Counted from the first letter of the stretch, positions 37,467-45,825 are shown. The stretch: 64,000 nt of DNA from Facklamia languida CCUG 37842 (GCF_000245795.1 NZ_JH601133.1:184093-248092), one strand, 5' to 3'. A program made the numbers and translations. Notes: generated by a model not told the origin, from the sequence alone.

Positions 37467-39284
37467 TTAATAGGACATATGCAGGTCAACCGGTTCTTGG
37501 TCATTAAATTGACTCTGATAGAGGTCTGCATAGAAACCTCCCGCGCAAACCAGCTGATCATGGGTTCCTTGTTCAATAATGTTGCCATCCTTCATAACTA
37601 GAATCATATCGGCATTACGAATCGTTGATAGACGATGGGCAATGACAAAGGTTGTTCGCCCGGCCATTACTTTATCCATCGCTTCTTGAATTAGCTTTTC
37701 AAGCAGAGTATCCACCGAAGAGGTCGCTTCATCCAATATCAAGATGTTCGGATCCGAAAGGACAGCCCGTGCAATCGTCATGAGTTGCTTTTGACCTAAG
37801 GAGATATTCGATGCCTCCTCATTAATAGCCATCTGATAGCCATTGGGTAAGGTTCGGATAAAGTGGTCAACGTTTGCAATCTCCGCTGCTTCATAAACCT
37901 GGTAATCTTGAGCTGTTAAGTCACCAAAACGCAAGTTTTCTAAAACAGTATCCGTATAGAGCCAGGCATCCTGGAGCACCATTCCAAAGTGCTTCCTTAA
38001 CTCCTGTCTGGAAATCGATCGAATGTCCACCCCGTCTAGGAGAATCGCCCCTTGATCCACATCATAAAACCGCATGAGTAGATTGATGAGAGTGGTCTTC
38101 CCAGCTCCTGTCGGCCCGACCACCGCTACCATCTCCCCGGGTTGCACCTTAAAAGAAATATCTTTCATTAGGGGTTGGTTGGGATCATAGCCGAATCCTA
38201 CATGACGAAACTCGACTGATCCTTTAACCGGTTGAGGTAAGAGTCCACTCGTTTCTTGCCCAATTTCTTCAGGCTCGTCCAGCAAACCAAAGACACGGTA
38301 GGAAGAGGAGAATGCCGATTGAATGATGCTCGATAATTGTGAAATCATCTGAATTGGCTGGTTAATCTGATAAACATAAGAGACAAAAGCCGATAAATTC
38401 CCCACAGCTAACTGACCAGCAAAGACTTTGAAAAGGCCCGCAAGCGCCATAATTAAATAGACAGAATCCGACACAAGTACCATAAAAGGCATCATCAAGG
38501 AAGAAATAAAGCTCGCCTTAAAACCGGCATCCCTTAACTTTTGATTACGAGCCTTAAATTCAGCCACCGATTCTTCCTGCATCCCAAACACCTTGATTTC
38601 AGTAAAGCCTGATAATTGCTCTTGGGCATAGCCAAACAAGTGGCCTAAAGCATGGGACTGTTGATTGAAATAAGGTTGTGACTTGCGCAAAATCACTCGG
38701 GCAAATAGATAAGAGATCGGCATCATGAAGACCACTAGGAGAGCCAATTGCCAATCAATCCAAAACATCATGATTAAAGCAAAGCTAATCCCCAGGACCC
38801 CATTGACGAGTTGCACAAAGGATTGCTGCATGGCATTGGAGATGGTATCCACATCATTAGTAATTTTGGATAAGATATCCCCAGTTTCCTGGCTATCAAA
38901 ATAGGAGACAGGTAATCGGTTTAACTTGTCGGATAAGTCCGCACGAAGGTCAAAAATAGTATTTTGGACAACATTCGTTATAAAAAATTGACTCAAATAG
39001 TTATTCACATAATAGCAGGTCCCCCGTAGAAAGTAGATGATCATGACATTCCGAATATATATCAGATCAATCCCCGCTCCGGGAACACCCTTGGCCATGT
39101 CGATCACGTTTTGACTTAACTTGGTGATGGCCAAGCCGAAAATAAAAGGCTCAACAGAAGAAGCGGCCATCATCAAAACCGTTGTCAACATTGAAAGGAA
39201 GAATTGCCATTTATAAGGCTTCATATAGTGCCATAACCGCTGAAGAATCTGACTCCGATCTTTGGTTATTTTAGGCTTGTCCAT
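37467..39284 (-). CDS. ABC exporter half-transporter, subunit B (canonical Walker B, altered signature)
   Basis: 605 residues: six-helix ABC exporter membrane domain (about 30-320) then nucleotide-binding domain. Seen: Walker A GPTGAGKTTLI, Q-loop MVLQDAWL, signature altered to NISLGQKQL instead of LSGGQ, Walker B ILILDEATSSVD with the catalytic Glu, and H-loop VIAHRLS. With the upstream subunit it forms a heterodimer in which only one ATP site is fully catalytic. Start 39284 overlaps the end of the partner gene by 14 bases behind GAGGAGG. Substrate unknown; relatives export drugs or lipids (LmrCD/YheHI type). Confidence 0.9.
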   Translation of the reverse strand: MDKPKITKDRSQILQRLWHYMKPYKWQFFLSMLTTVLMMAASSVEPFIFGLAITKLSQNVIDMAKGVPGAGIDLIYIRNVMIIYFLRGTCYYVNNYLSQFFITNVVQNTIFDLRADLSDKLNRLPVSYFDSQETGDILSKITNDVDTISNAMQQSFVQLVNGVLGISFALIMMFWIDWQLALLVVFMMPISYLFARVILRKSQPYFNQQSHALGHLFGYAQEQLSGFTEIKVFGMQEESVAEFKARNQKLRDAGFKASFISSLMMPFMVLVSDSVYLIMALAGLFKVFAGQLAVGNLSAFVSYVYQINQPIQMISQLSSIIQSAFSSSYRVFGLLDEPEEIGQETSGLLPQPVKGSVEFRHVGFGYDPNQPLMKDISFKVQPGEMVAVVGPTGAGKTTLINLLMRFYDVDQGAILLDGVDIRSISRQELRKHFGMVLQDAWLYTDTVLENLRFGDLTAQDYQVYEAAEIANVDHFIRTLPNGYQMAINEEASNISLGQKQLMTIARAVLSDPNILILDEATSSVDTLLEKLIQEAMDKVMAGRTTFVIAHRLSTIRNADMILVMKDGNIIEQGTHDQLVCAGGFYADLYQSQFNDQEPVDLHMSY

Positions 39285-41010
39285 GCAGTAATTCCTCCTC
39301 ACTCAATTGCGATGATGCAATTTGATAATAAATAGGTGATGTCTTTAATAGGTCGCGATGCGTCCCAATTGCTTCAATTCGACCTTGGTCTAGAACGATA
39401 ATTTGGTCCGCATGCATAATCGTCCCAACCCTCTGCGCTACAATCAAGGTCGTTGCATTCTGAGTTTCTTCTTTCAATGAAGCACGAAGCTTCGCATCTG
39501 TTTGATAGTCAAGCGCCGAGAAGGAATCATCAAAGATATAGATTTGACGATCCGCTACGATCGAGCGCGCGATCGACAATCGTTGTTTTTGCCCACCAGA
39601 GAGATTACTTGCCTTTTCAGTCAAGTCAGAGTCATAACCCTGGTCCATCTCAGAGACGAATTCATGGGCCTGGGAAATAAGACTGGCGTGGATTAACTCA
39701 TCAAGGTCAGCATCCTGCTTTCCGTAACGCAAATTGTCTGAGATCTTCCCCTTAAATAGCAAGGCCTTTTGAGGGGTAAAACCAATCATTGATCTTAGAT
39801 CATCCAAGTCATAGTCCCGAATATCGATTCCATCAACCAGTATTTGGCCCCTTGACACGTCATAAAAGCGAGGAATCAGCTTAATAATCGTTGATTTGCC
39901 TGATCCAGTTGACCCAATAAAGGCCGTTGTCTGACCCGGTTTGGATGTAAAAGAAATATTTCGCAAAACAGGTTGGTCTGCATCCGGGTAGATGAAGTCT
40001 ACATTTCTAAATTCTAAGGTTCCTTGTAGGGATTCATTCCTGCGAGGTTGATCAGGGTTCTTAACTGTAATAGGCGTCTCTTTTACTTCCCTAAGCCGAC
40101 CAGCTGATACGGAGGCCCGTGGATACATCATAAAGATATTAGCAAAAATCAGAAGCGAGAAGAGCCCATGAAAAATATATTCGATAAAAGCCGCCAAAGT
40201 CCCAACCTGAAGGTCTCCCACTTCAATCATCTGCGCTCCAAGATAAATAATGATCGCAATGGACAAATTCAGGACAAAGGAAAAAATCGAAGGCGAGGCA
40301 GCCAAGACCTTGAACAAGTTCCCAGTGATCTGACGGTAGTCCTGGTTAACATCCAGGAACCGACTATTCTGAAAGTCTTCCCGATTAAAGGCTCGGATGA
40401 CCCGCATTCCAGTAATCGACTCGCGTAAAATACGATTTAACTTATCCAAAAATCCCTGTTGCCGTTGCGACATGGAATGCGTGACTTTGGCTGTGATCAT
40501 TACCGCAATCACAATGACGAAGACAGCTGGAAGGACACGTATTCCTAAGTGTGGAGCAATACTCAAGATCATAAAGACAGCAAAGATCATCATGACCGGC
40601 CCCATCATCCCTTGCTTCAATAGCATCTCAGTGAACTGTAGAATCACAAAAGCATCCGTTGTAATGCGATTCGTCAGAGATGGAACACCAAACTCCTGAA
40701 ATTCATGATGCGAGAGAGTCAACATCTTACAATAGATATCATTGCGAATCTCCATGGTCATATTGTTTACAACTCGACTAGTCATATACATCCGAATGAC
40801 ACGTGAAATAAAGCCCAAAACTGTAAAAATTGCCATCCCCCAGACATAGGGCCAGGCATTCGCCATTTGATTGACGACAATCGCCTTATCAATCATTTGT
40901 GCCAACATACTCGGCATCCCGAGTATTGAAATACACGTTACCATGGTCGAAATAATAACCGCCATCAATTCACCTGGATAGCGTTTTAAATAATTCCAAA
41001 TATAGTCCAT
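39271..41010 (-). CDS. ABC exporter half-transporter, subunit A (degenerate catalytic Glu and His)
   Basis: 579 residues: membrane domain then nucleotide-binding domain with Walker A GSTGSGKSTII, intact signature LSGGQKQRLS, but Walker B reads IYIFDDSFSALD (Asp for catalytic Glu) and the H-loop reads IVAQRVG (Gln for His). These changes mark the non-catalytic site of heterodimeric exporters and complement the altered signature of the partner. Start at 41010 chosen for GGGAGGG 5 nt upstream. Promoter at 41039-41067. Confidence 0.9.
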   Translation of the reverse strand: MDYIWNYLKRYPGELMAVIISTMVTCISILGMPSMLAQMIDKAIVVNQMANAWPYVWGMAIFTVLGFISRVIRMYMTSRVVNNMTMEIRNDIYCKMLTLSHHEFQEFGVPSLTNRITTDAFVILQFTEMLLKQGMMGPVMMIFAVFMILSIAPHLGIRVLPAVFVIVIAVMITAKVTHSMSQRQQGFLDKLNRILRESITGMRVIRAFNREDFQNSRFLDVNQDYRQITGNLFKVLAASPSIFSFVLNLSIAIIIYLGAQMIEVGDLQVGTLAAFIEYIFHGLFSLLIFANIFMMYPRASVSAGRLREVKETPITVKNPDQPRRNESLQGTLEFRNVDFIYPDADQPVLRNISFTSKPGQTTAFIGSTGSGKSTIIKLIPRFYDVSRGQILVDGIDIRDYDLDDLRSMIGFTPQKALLFKGKISDNLRYGKQDADLDELIHASLISQAHEFVSEMDQGYDSDLTEKASNLSGGQKQRLSIARSIVADRQIYIFDDSFSALDYQTDAKLRASLKEETQNATTLIVAQRVGTIMHADQIIVLDQGRIEAIGTHRDLLKTSPIYYQIASSQLSEEELLHGQA

Positions 41011-41038
41011 GAACACCCTCCCTTTCACTTACCAAATC

Positions 41039-41067
41039 ATCTTACGTAATTAAAAAATAGATTGCAA
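41039..41067 (-). promoter_or_regulatory. Sigma-A promoter of the ABC exporter operon
   Basis: Minus strand TTGCAA (41062-41067), 17-bp spacer, TAAGAT (41039-41044), 29 bp before the ATG at 41010. Confidence 0.75.
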
Positions 41068-41116
41068 GGTTCGCGCTTGCCCTACTCTGACCTAACCCGA
41101 GCTCAGCTTAAATGAT

Positions 41117-41207
41117 CGGTCCGTTCCAATAAGTAGGATAAACAGCACACCTTCTAGAAACAAGGTGCAGGATCTCTTGCGAGACAATAGTGAGCCAGAA
41201 CGGACTC
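41117..41207 (-). ncRNA. Structured intergenic element, three-way junction fold
   Basis: Minus-strand RNA would fold with an 8-bp closing stem GTCCGTTC/GAACGGAC (41205-41198 with 41126-41119), a hairpin TCTC-GCAA-GAGA with a GNRA loop (41184-41173), and a hairpin GCACCTT/AAGGTGTGC (41168-41145). No T tract follows. It lies upstream of the ABC exporter promoter, so it may be the 3' region of a separate transcript or a DNA repeat. I do not recognise the family. Confidence 0.45.
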
Positions 41208-41228
41208 TTCAAATACCTGATCAAGCCA

Positions 41229-41374
41229 CAAAAAAAACACCGCCTATTCAATCGCTAGAAAGTTTACGGCTCAGTAGGTAATGCTTGGCATCTTACCACC
41301 AAGCTATTAGCTAATGTGGCCCCTGCAACAGGCCTTCGCTTGTGAGAAACTTCCTTCGATGGAACATACGGTGT
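41229..41374 (-). ncRNA. Structured element closed by a terminator stem, downstream of the YitT gene
   Basis: Minus-strand RNA of about 140 nt: ACACCG (41374-41369) can pair with CGGTGT (41242-41237), directly followed by eight T, so the closing helix also acts as a terminator. Inside are AGCTAATAGCT, a 6-bp hairpin GCTTGG/CCAAGC (41304-41283) and a CCTG/CAGG hairpin. No reading frame. Not a T-box, SAM, TPP, purine or lysine element by motif. Could be an elaborate terminator of the YitT gene or an independent small RNA; I find no strong promoter. Confidence 0.45.
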
Positions 41375-41459
41375 ATATGATTCTTTTAACTTTTTTAAAA
41401 CAATTGCTTCAGATGTCCTTTGACCGTCAAATGTTTTTCAGGCCGTAACTAGTTCAAGC

Positions 41460-42356
41460 CTATTGGTAAAACTTCTTATGCGGACTGGCATAAGAGAAGA
41501 AGGTAAAGCCTTCACCAATCACTTGCTGAACTTCCGTGATCGTAACAAAAGCTTTAGGATCAATCTGAGTAACCAAGCGTTGGAGTGGGACAATTTGATT
41601 ACGGTTGACAATGACCAATAAGACCTCCCGATCTTTCTTAGTATAATAGCCATAGCCCTTCAAGATTGTAATGCCTCGCACCATGTCACGCACAACACAT
41701 TCAGCAATTTCTTCTTGTTTTTCAGAGAAAATCATCACAGACTTCTTCCGATTAAAACCATCCGTTATCAAGGAAATGGTTTGGCTGGCAATAAACATCA
41801 TCATAATCGTTACAATGGTCATATCGACTCCAATAATAAAGCTAGAGGCCAAAATAACCAGCATATCACACATCAAAAGTCCGACAGAAAAGCTCAGACC
41901 GAAAAATTTCTGCATAATCATCGCCACAATATCCGTCCCAGCTGTGGTCCCATTTCCGCGGATCACCAATCCAATCCCTAAACCTAATAAGACCCCTCCC
42001 GCAACTGCTGGAATTATGATATTTGTTGCCTCATAGGGTACCGGCTTCACAATGTTGAGACAGACGCTGAGGCAGGTACTGGCATAGACTGTCAAAAGCA
42101 AGGTTCGCCGCCCCAAAAATTTCCAACCAACCACTAGTAGGATCGCATTGACGATAAAGTTGGTCGTTCCAGTTGCAACGCCAAATAAATAGTAGACTAA
42201 CATGGCAATCCCCGTCACGCCCCCATTCCCAAAGTGGTTAGGCAACAGGAAATAATTCACACCAAAAGCATAAACCACACAGCCCAAGGTCATCAAGAAA
42301 ATCGAATACAATAGACTAGCAGGATTTAAGTCAAAATAAGCCATTATTTTTTTCAT
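41460..42356 (-). CDS. YitT family membrane protein (DUF161 + DUF2179)
   Basis: 298 residues: five to six hydrophobic segments in the first 200 residues (DUF161, with NHFGNGGVTGIAMLVYYLFG and GLVIRGNGTTAGTDIVA), then a cytoplasmic ferredoxin-like DUF2179 domain at about 215-285 (MVRGITILKGYGYYTKKDREVLLVIV). Function in the family is not settled. Ribosome site GAAGGAG. Transcribed toward the structured elements at 41.1-41.4 kb. Confidence 0.88.
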   Translation of the reverse strand: MKKIMAYFDLNPASLLYSIFLMTLGCVVYAFGVNYFLLPNHFGNGGVTGIAMLVYYLFGVATGTTNFIVNAILLVVGWKFLGRRTLLLTVYASTCLSVCLNIVKPVPYEATNIIIPAVAGGVLLGLGIGLVIRGNGTTAGTDIVAMIMQKFFGLSFSVGLLMCDMLVILASSFIIGVDMTIVTIMMMFIASQTISLITDGFNRKKSVMIFSEKQEEIAECVVRDMVRGITILKGYGYYTKKDREVLLVIVNRNQIVPLQRLVTQIDPKAFVTITEVQQVIGEGFTFFSYASPHKKFYQ

Positions 42357-42477
42357 TTGCAGACACTCCTTCCTCTCGACCTATTATAAGCGTTCTTCTT
42401 TAAGATTGTAAATAAAGGAATGCATTCTCACTTAAATATCATGGGATTATGACTCCTTTAGAGTCAATCGGCCGTCA

Positions 42478-42509
42478 TAAAAAAACTCACCCAAATAGAG
42501 GGTGAGTTT
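42478..42509 (-). terminator. Terminator of the secreted DUF6612-like gene
   Basis: Stem AACTCACCC/GGGTGAGTT, 7-nt loop, followed on the minus strand by seven T. Confidence 0.93.
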
Positions 42510-42545
42510 TCTCTTTTAGAAACTTTAATTTTTTAAATGTTCTTT

Positions 42546-43685
42546 TTATTCTGCTGACTCTTCAGTCTCCTCAAATTGTTCAAGATCTTGTTCTAGGGAC
42601 TCAAGTTCTCCTTCTAAAGACTCAAGACTCTCCTGAGACTCAAGACTCTCCTGATCCATGGATTCAGTTCCTTGGAATTCAGTCCCTTGATTAGGATTCT
42701 GTTCTTGATATTCTTCATAGGTCGGAGCGTCTTCCGGTTTAGTGATCGTAAAGTCTCCATCATACTGATTCACCTTAAGTGATAAGTTAAGATCAACCAA
42801 TATGTCTTGGTCTTGAGTAATGGATTGTCCTGACAATCCTTCTATAGGTTCAATCAATTCACTAAAGATCTCTCTAGCTGAGAAATTGGTTACAAGTTCA
42901 ACGTCTGACAACTTAAGTGAATCCTTATTATAAGTCAGGTTCACTTGACCAAGCGCCCCCATCACATCGGAAATTAACTTGTTAACATCGACCATCTCTA
43001 AGAAGTATTCAACTTGGGTCATTAAAGTTTGTAACTGCTCAGGTGTCTGCCCTAAGGAATCTTCGTACTTCCCAGCATTCTTTTCGAACTCTTCCAGAAT
43101 CTTTTGCTTCAAATCGATCCCTTCAAAGAGTCCGGTTAGGTCTTTGGTGAAGTCATAGTGAATTTGATAGCCGCTTTCTGCTTCTTCCAGGTTTCCTGCT
43201 TGTTCAAAGAGTTTCTGTGAGTACTCAAGCGAGCTCGCATTATTGGCTTCTTGAACAGCCTCATCCACTTCCATCTTTTGTACAGTCCACTTATCTTGTG
43301 AGAAGATATAGGCATAACCATCAACGATGGTTACTTGAACCTCCTGCACTTCCCCGTTCTCATTTTGAACATCAATATCAAAATAGCCAGCAAATGGTGA
43401 TTGCTGAATTTGGTAAGTACCGGATACCTTTACTGGTGCTTCTTGCGATTGCTGTACGTTCGTCAAGGTAAGGTCAACATTCATTTCCCCTTCGATCTTT
43501 GAAAATTCCTTATTAGCTTCAAAAATTTGATTAAAGAGATCTAGATCTTGACTATCCATCGGAGCTTGTTCGGTTTCAGCTGATTCTTCAACAGTCGTCT
43601 GATCATCTTGCGCATAGATCACGGGGTTTGCCCAAGCTAAGGAAAGGGCCAGACCTGCGACTAATAGTTTTTTGAATTTCTTCAT
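42546..43685 (-). CDS. Secreted DUF6612-like protein with acidic repeat tail
   Basis: 379 residues. Seen: signal peptide KKLLVAGLALSLAWANPVIYAQ|DD, no lipobox Cys. The middle (about 55-315) is beta-rich and resembles the LolA/LppX-like fold of DUF6612 proteins (SKIEGEMNVDLTLTN, KVSGTYQIQQSPFAGYFDID, VDGYAYIFSQDKW); this match is by pattern only. The last 65 residues are Glu/Ser/Gln-rich, with the hexapeptide QESLES repeated exactly through an 18-bp tandem duplication at 42619-42654. Likely exported and loosely wall-associated; role unknown. Promoter at 43776-43804. Confidence 0.7.
   Translation of the reverse strand: MKKFKKLLVAGLALSLAWANPVIYAQDDQTTVEESAETEQAPMDSQDLDLFNQIFEANKEFSKIEGEMNVDLTLTNVQQSQEAPVKVSGTYQIQQSPFAGYFDIDVQNENGEVQEVQVTIVDGYAYIFSQDKWTVQKMEVDEAVQEANNASSLEYSQKLFEQAGNLEEAESGYQIHYDFTKDLTGLFEGIDLKQKILEEFEKNAGKYEDSLGQTPEQLQTLMTQVEYFLEMVDVNKLISDVMGALGQVNLTYNKDSLKLSDVELVTNFSAREIFSELIEPIEGLSGQSITQDQDILVDLNLSLKVNQYDGDFTITKPEDAPTYEEYQEQNPNQGTEFQGTESMDQESLESQESLESLEGELESLEQDLEQFEETEESAE
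42619..42654 (-). repeat. Perfect 18-bp tandem duplication inside the acidic tail
   Basis: GACTCAAGACTCTCCTGA occurs twice in a row (42619-42636 and 42637-42654), coding QESLES twice. In frame, so the tail can change length by slippage without breaking the protein. Confidence 0.95.
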
Positions 43686-43775
43686 GGTTTTCCTCCTTTG
43701 TTTCAGATACTAAATGTTAGGATCGACACAACTTATGTTATTGAATTTAAAAGCGAATTATCAATAACTAAGGTC

Positions 43776-43804
43776 AGTATAATCGAAAGCCTTTTCGCTG
43801 TAAA
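43776..43804 (-). promoter_or_regulatory. Sigma-A promoter of the DUF6612-like gene
   Basis: Minus strand TTTACA (43799-43804), 17-bp spacer, TATACT (43776-43781). About 90 nt of leader to the ATG at 43685. Confidence 0.8.
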
Positions 43805-43831
43805 ATGTTTTGCTTTACCCGATTTAAACCA

Positions 43832-43862
43832 GAAAAAGACAGCCCCGGATGGGAGCTGTCTC
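43832..43862 (-). terminator. Terminator of the 28-residue peptide gene
   Basis: Stem AGACAGC/GCTGTCT (43838-43862) followed on the minus strand by TTTTTC. It lies 45 bp after the peptide stop. Confidence 0.85.
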
Positions 43863-43906
43863 AAAATGATTCATTCTATTATTTAATAGAGGGGATACGC
43901 CCGAAA

Positions 43907-43993
43907 TTAACCTAGAAGCACTACTAGGCTTACTAAACCTGTCATTGCGATAACGAATACACCTGCAAAAGCTTGTTTGAATTTTTCCATCAT
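43907..43993 (-). CDS. 28-residue hydrophobic membrane peptide
   Basis: Short gene below usual annotation limits. Product: N-terminal MMEKFKQAFAG then an uninterrupted hydrophobic stretch VFVIAMTGLVSLVVLLG to the stop; one membrane helix with a basic start. Support: AGGAGGG ribosome site 5 nt upstream, consensus promoter TTGATT-17-TATATT (44048-44076), a 9-bp hairpin at the 5' end of the mRNA, and a dedicated terminator (43832-43862). Size and character recall type I toxin peptides or small membrane regulators; no antisense RNA is proven, so the role is open. The second ATG (43990) could also be used. Confidence 0.7.
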   Translation of the reverse strand: MMEKFKQAFAGVFVIAMTGLVSLVVLLG

Positions 43994-44013
43994 TATCCCT
44001 CCTATGATTCTAT

Positions 44014-44038
44014 ATGAAAGTTATTTTCAAACTTTCAT
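44014..44038 (-). promoter_or_regulatory. 5' mRNA hairpin of the small peptide gene
   Basis: Perfect 9-bp inverted repeat ATGAAAGTT/AACTTTCAT with a 7-nt loop, beginning about 3 nt after the predicted transcription start and ending about 10 nt before the ribosome site. May stabilise the short mRNA or gate translation. Confidence 0.65.
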
Positions 44039-44047
44039 TACATTCAT

Positions 44048-44076
44048 AATATATCACTTATCATCCCAGTAATCAA
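44048..44076 (-). promoter_or_regulatory. Sigma-A promoter of the small peptide gene
   Basis: Minus strand TTGATT (44071-44076), 17-bp spacer, TATATT (44048-44053). Predicted start near 44041. Confidence 0.82.
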
Positions 44077-44305
44077 TCCTTTTTTTACAAAAAATTCGCC
44101 TGAAAATCTAATGCATTGTCGAGGCGAGAACAGGTCTACATAGCTGTTTGAGTAAGGAATCTTGATTTAGAACAACTTCAATTCGATTCGGTCTGACTTA
44201 ATCTGTCAACTGCTTTCTTTTTACGAAAATATTGCCCTTATTTTCATAGACTTTCATTTTTTGCTCGTATGAAAATTTTCACCAGCTCTGCTATTAGAGG
44301 TAAAC
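44077..44305. other. Intergenic stretch with no gene seen
   Basis: AT-rich spacer between the small peptide promoter and the terminator of the next gene. Reading frames of up to about 19 codons exist but none has a ribosome site. Confidence 0.4.
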
Positions 44306-44340
44306 TAAAAAGAGTGGACTTTGTCCACCCTTTCCACTCT
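44306..44340 (-). terminator. Terminator of the secreted protein gene ending at 44354
   Basis: Stem AGAGTGGA/TCCACTCT (44311-44340) followed on the minus strand by TTTTTAG. Confidence 0.85.
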
Positions 44341-44353
44341 TCAAGACACTCCT

Positions 44354-45163
44354 CTAAAAAAGTGGGCCTTGAACTGTATTTAAGTACATCATATTTGATT
44401 TTGATCCATTCGGTAACTCTTGTTCAACCAAGATGATCCCATATTGGTCCGCTAAATAATAGCGCAATAGACCTTGGTCTGGTAAGCTCGCATCGATGAC
44501 TTCGATAACCAGGACATTTTGATAATGACTCTCACCGATCGTCACCGACTGGACACTCCCGACAACCTTGGCTTCCTTTTCCTTTTGGTAGCCTGATTGA
44601 TAGACCGTCCCTGGGGTAAGATGAGCCGGAAGAATTAAAGAAGTGAGATCATCACTTGCGTCCTGGCTGTACCGCATATCTTCTACCCGGTCATAGTGAT
44701 CAAAGCGGGCTAATTCATAGAGCCCATCTGACCTAATCTGGTAGATATAAGCCGTTGCATTATGATCACTAAATTCTGCTACTTGGAAGATCCCCTGGTT
44801 ATCTGGCATAAATTCCATGATAATATCTTTTCGAGTGAATTGGCTGCCATCCCCACTGTATTGATAATTCATGTAGTGGGTATAAGGCAAAAGGCTCATA
44901 AAAGCTTGTGAATCGATCAGCTGGTCCTCTTGGATGGTTGTTTGGTCTTCGACCGTCGTCTCAGATTCTATCTCACTTGTGGATTCATCGGAAAGTTCAG
45001 CCTCAGTCGTTACACTTTCTTCATTCGTCCCACTCAAATCTTGTCCATGTACAAATGAAGTAGCCGGAATGAATGGATAGACCACCATTCCTCCTAAAGC
45101 TAACCAGTGAAGTAGACGCCTTTTTATTAATGACTTGACCAGATTATCTCGATATTTTGCCAT
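44354..45163 (-). CDS. Secreted protein, family not recognised
   Basis: 269 residues. Basic N-terminus (KSLIKRRLLHW), hydrophobic core and cleavage region SFVHGQ|DL give a signal peptide without lipobox Cys. A Ser/Thr/Glu-rich linker (about 45-80) precedes a beta-rich domain with LTPGTVYQSGY, VIEVIDASLPDQ and a closing RYYLADQYGIILVEQ, the kind of strand seen in many secreted Firmicute domains. Start at 45163 is set by GGGAGGAGGG just upstream; longer frames reach into the promoter. An extended -10 promoter TGATATAAT lies at 45210-45218. Confidence 0.65.
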   Translation of the reverse strand: MAKYRDNLVKSLIKRRLLHWLALGGMVVYPFIPATSFVHGQDLSGTNEESVTTEAELSDESTSEIESETTVEDQTTIQEDQLIDSQAFMSLLPYTHYMNYQYSGDGSQFTRKDIIMEFMPDNQGIFQVAEFSDHNATAYIYQIRSDGLYELARFDHYDRVEDMRYSQDASDDLTSLILPAHLTPGTVYQSGYQKEKEAKVVGSVQSVTIGESHYQNVLVIEVIDASLPDQGLLRYYLADQYGIILVEQELPNGSKSNMMYLNTVQGPLF

Positions 45164-45209
45164 GATATCCCTCCTCCCATGCAGAGACTGTAAATGTTCT
45201 AATAGGAAA

Positions 45210-45218
45210 ATTATATCA
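45210..45218 (-). promoter_or_regulatory. Extended -10 promoter of the secreted protein gene
   Basis: Minus strand TGATATAAT: consensus TATAAT (45210-45215) with an extended TG dinucleotide; no good -35 box is visible. Confidence 0.6.
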
Positions 45219-45388
45219 TACTCTCCCATCATTTAACGTGAGATTAACTAGAAATATTAATGAATTCTAGCTAGGAATACGACAATCTTATGAATTTTCT
45301 GTGAACACCAACTAAAAGAAGCGGTTCAAGTGGTAAATGGCTCAAAGTATGGTAAGCTTACTTTATTGATTGAATAAGGAGTGATCGT

Positions 45389-45817
45389 ATGACAGACTGT
45401 ATTTTCTGCAAAATCATCAACGGTGAAATCCCTTGTGCGAAGGTCTATGAAGATGACCGCGTTTTAGCTTTTCTTGACCTAACACAAGTGACACCCGGCC
45501 ACACCCTCTTAATCCCCAAAAAACATGTCACCGATATCTTTGAATATGATTCTGAACTGGCAGGAGAGGTATTTTCACGCTTACCCAAGATCGCCCGAGC
45601 CATTGAGGAAGGGTTACCCAATGTCAAAGGCTTAAATATCTTAAATAATAATCGGGCAGTCGCATACCAGTCAGTCTTCCATTCACACATCCACCTCATC
45701 CCGCGTTATCAAGAAAAGGAAGGTTTCCAAGTAAAATTTGAAGATCATTCCAAAGAATATAGTCAAGAGGAATTCCAAGAGCGGGCGCGTCAGATCCATC
45801 AAGCCATTAAAGGGTAG
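45389..45817 (+). CDS. hit: HIT family nucleotide hydrolase (Hit)
   Basis: 142 residues. Histidine triad enzyme that cleaves nucleotide phosphoramidates or dinucleoside polyphosphates. Seen: zinc-binding start CIFCKIINGEIPCAKVYED, PGHTLLIPKKH and the catalytic triad HSHIHLIPRY. In Bacillus hit lies beside yhaH, prsA and yhaM-O, and the same set follows here. Ribosome site AAGGAGTG. Confidence 0.95.
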   Translation: MTDCIFCKIINGEIPCAKVYEDDRVLAFLDLTQVTPGHTLLIPKKHVTDIFEYDSELAGEVFSRLPKIARAIEEGLPNVKGLNILNNNRAVAYQSVFHSHIHLIPRYQEKEGFQVKFEDHSKEYSQEEFQERARQIHQAIKG

Positions 45818-45825
45818 GTGATCGC

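Noticed and set aside
41229-41374. T-box, tmRNA, SRP RNA or RNase P RNA
   Set aside because: No GGTGGTACCGCG-type core, no CCA-ended tRNA-like part with tag frame, no GGAAG/AGCAG SRP tip and no conserved RNase P motifs.
41671-42036. 121-codon plus-strand open frame inside the YitT gene
   Set aside because: Antisense shadow of a membrane protein; no ribosome site and no family pattern.
44077-44305. Further small peptide genes near the 28-residue peptide
   Set aside because: Short frames exist but lack a ribosome site and a hydrophobic or otherwise coherent product.
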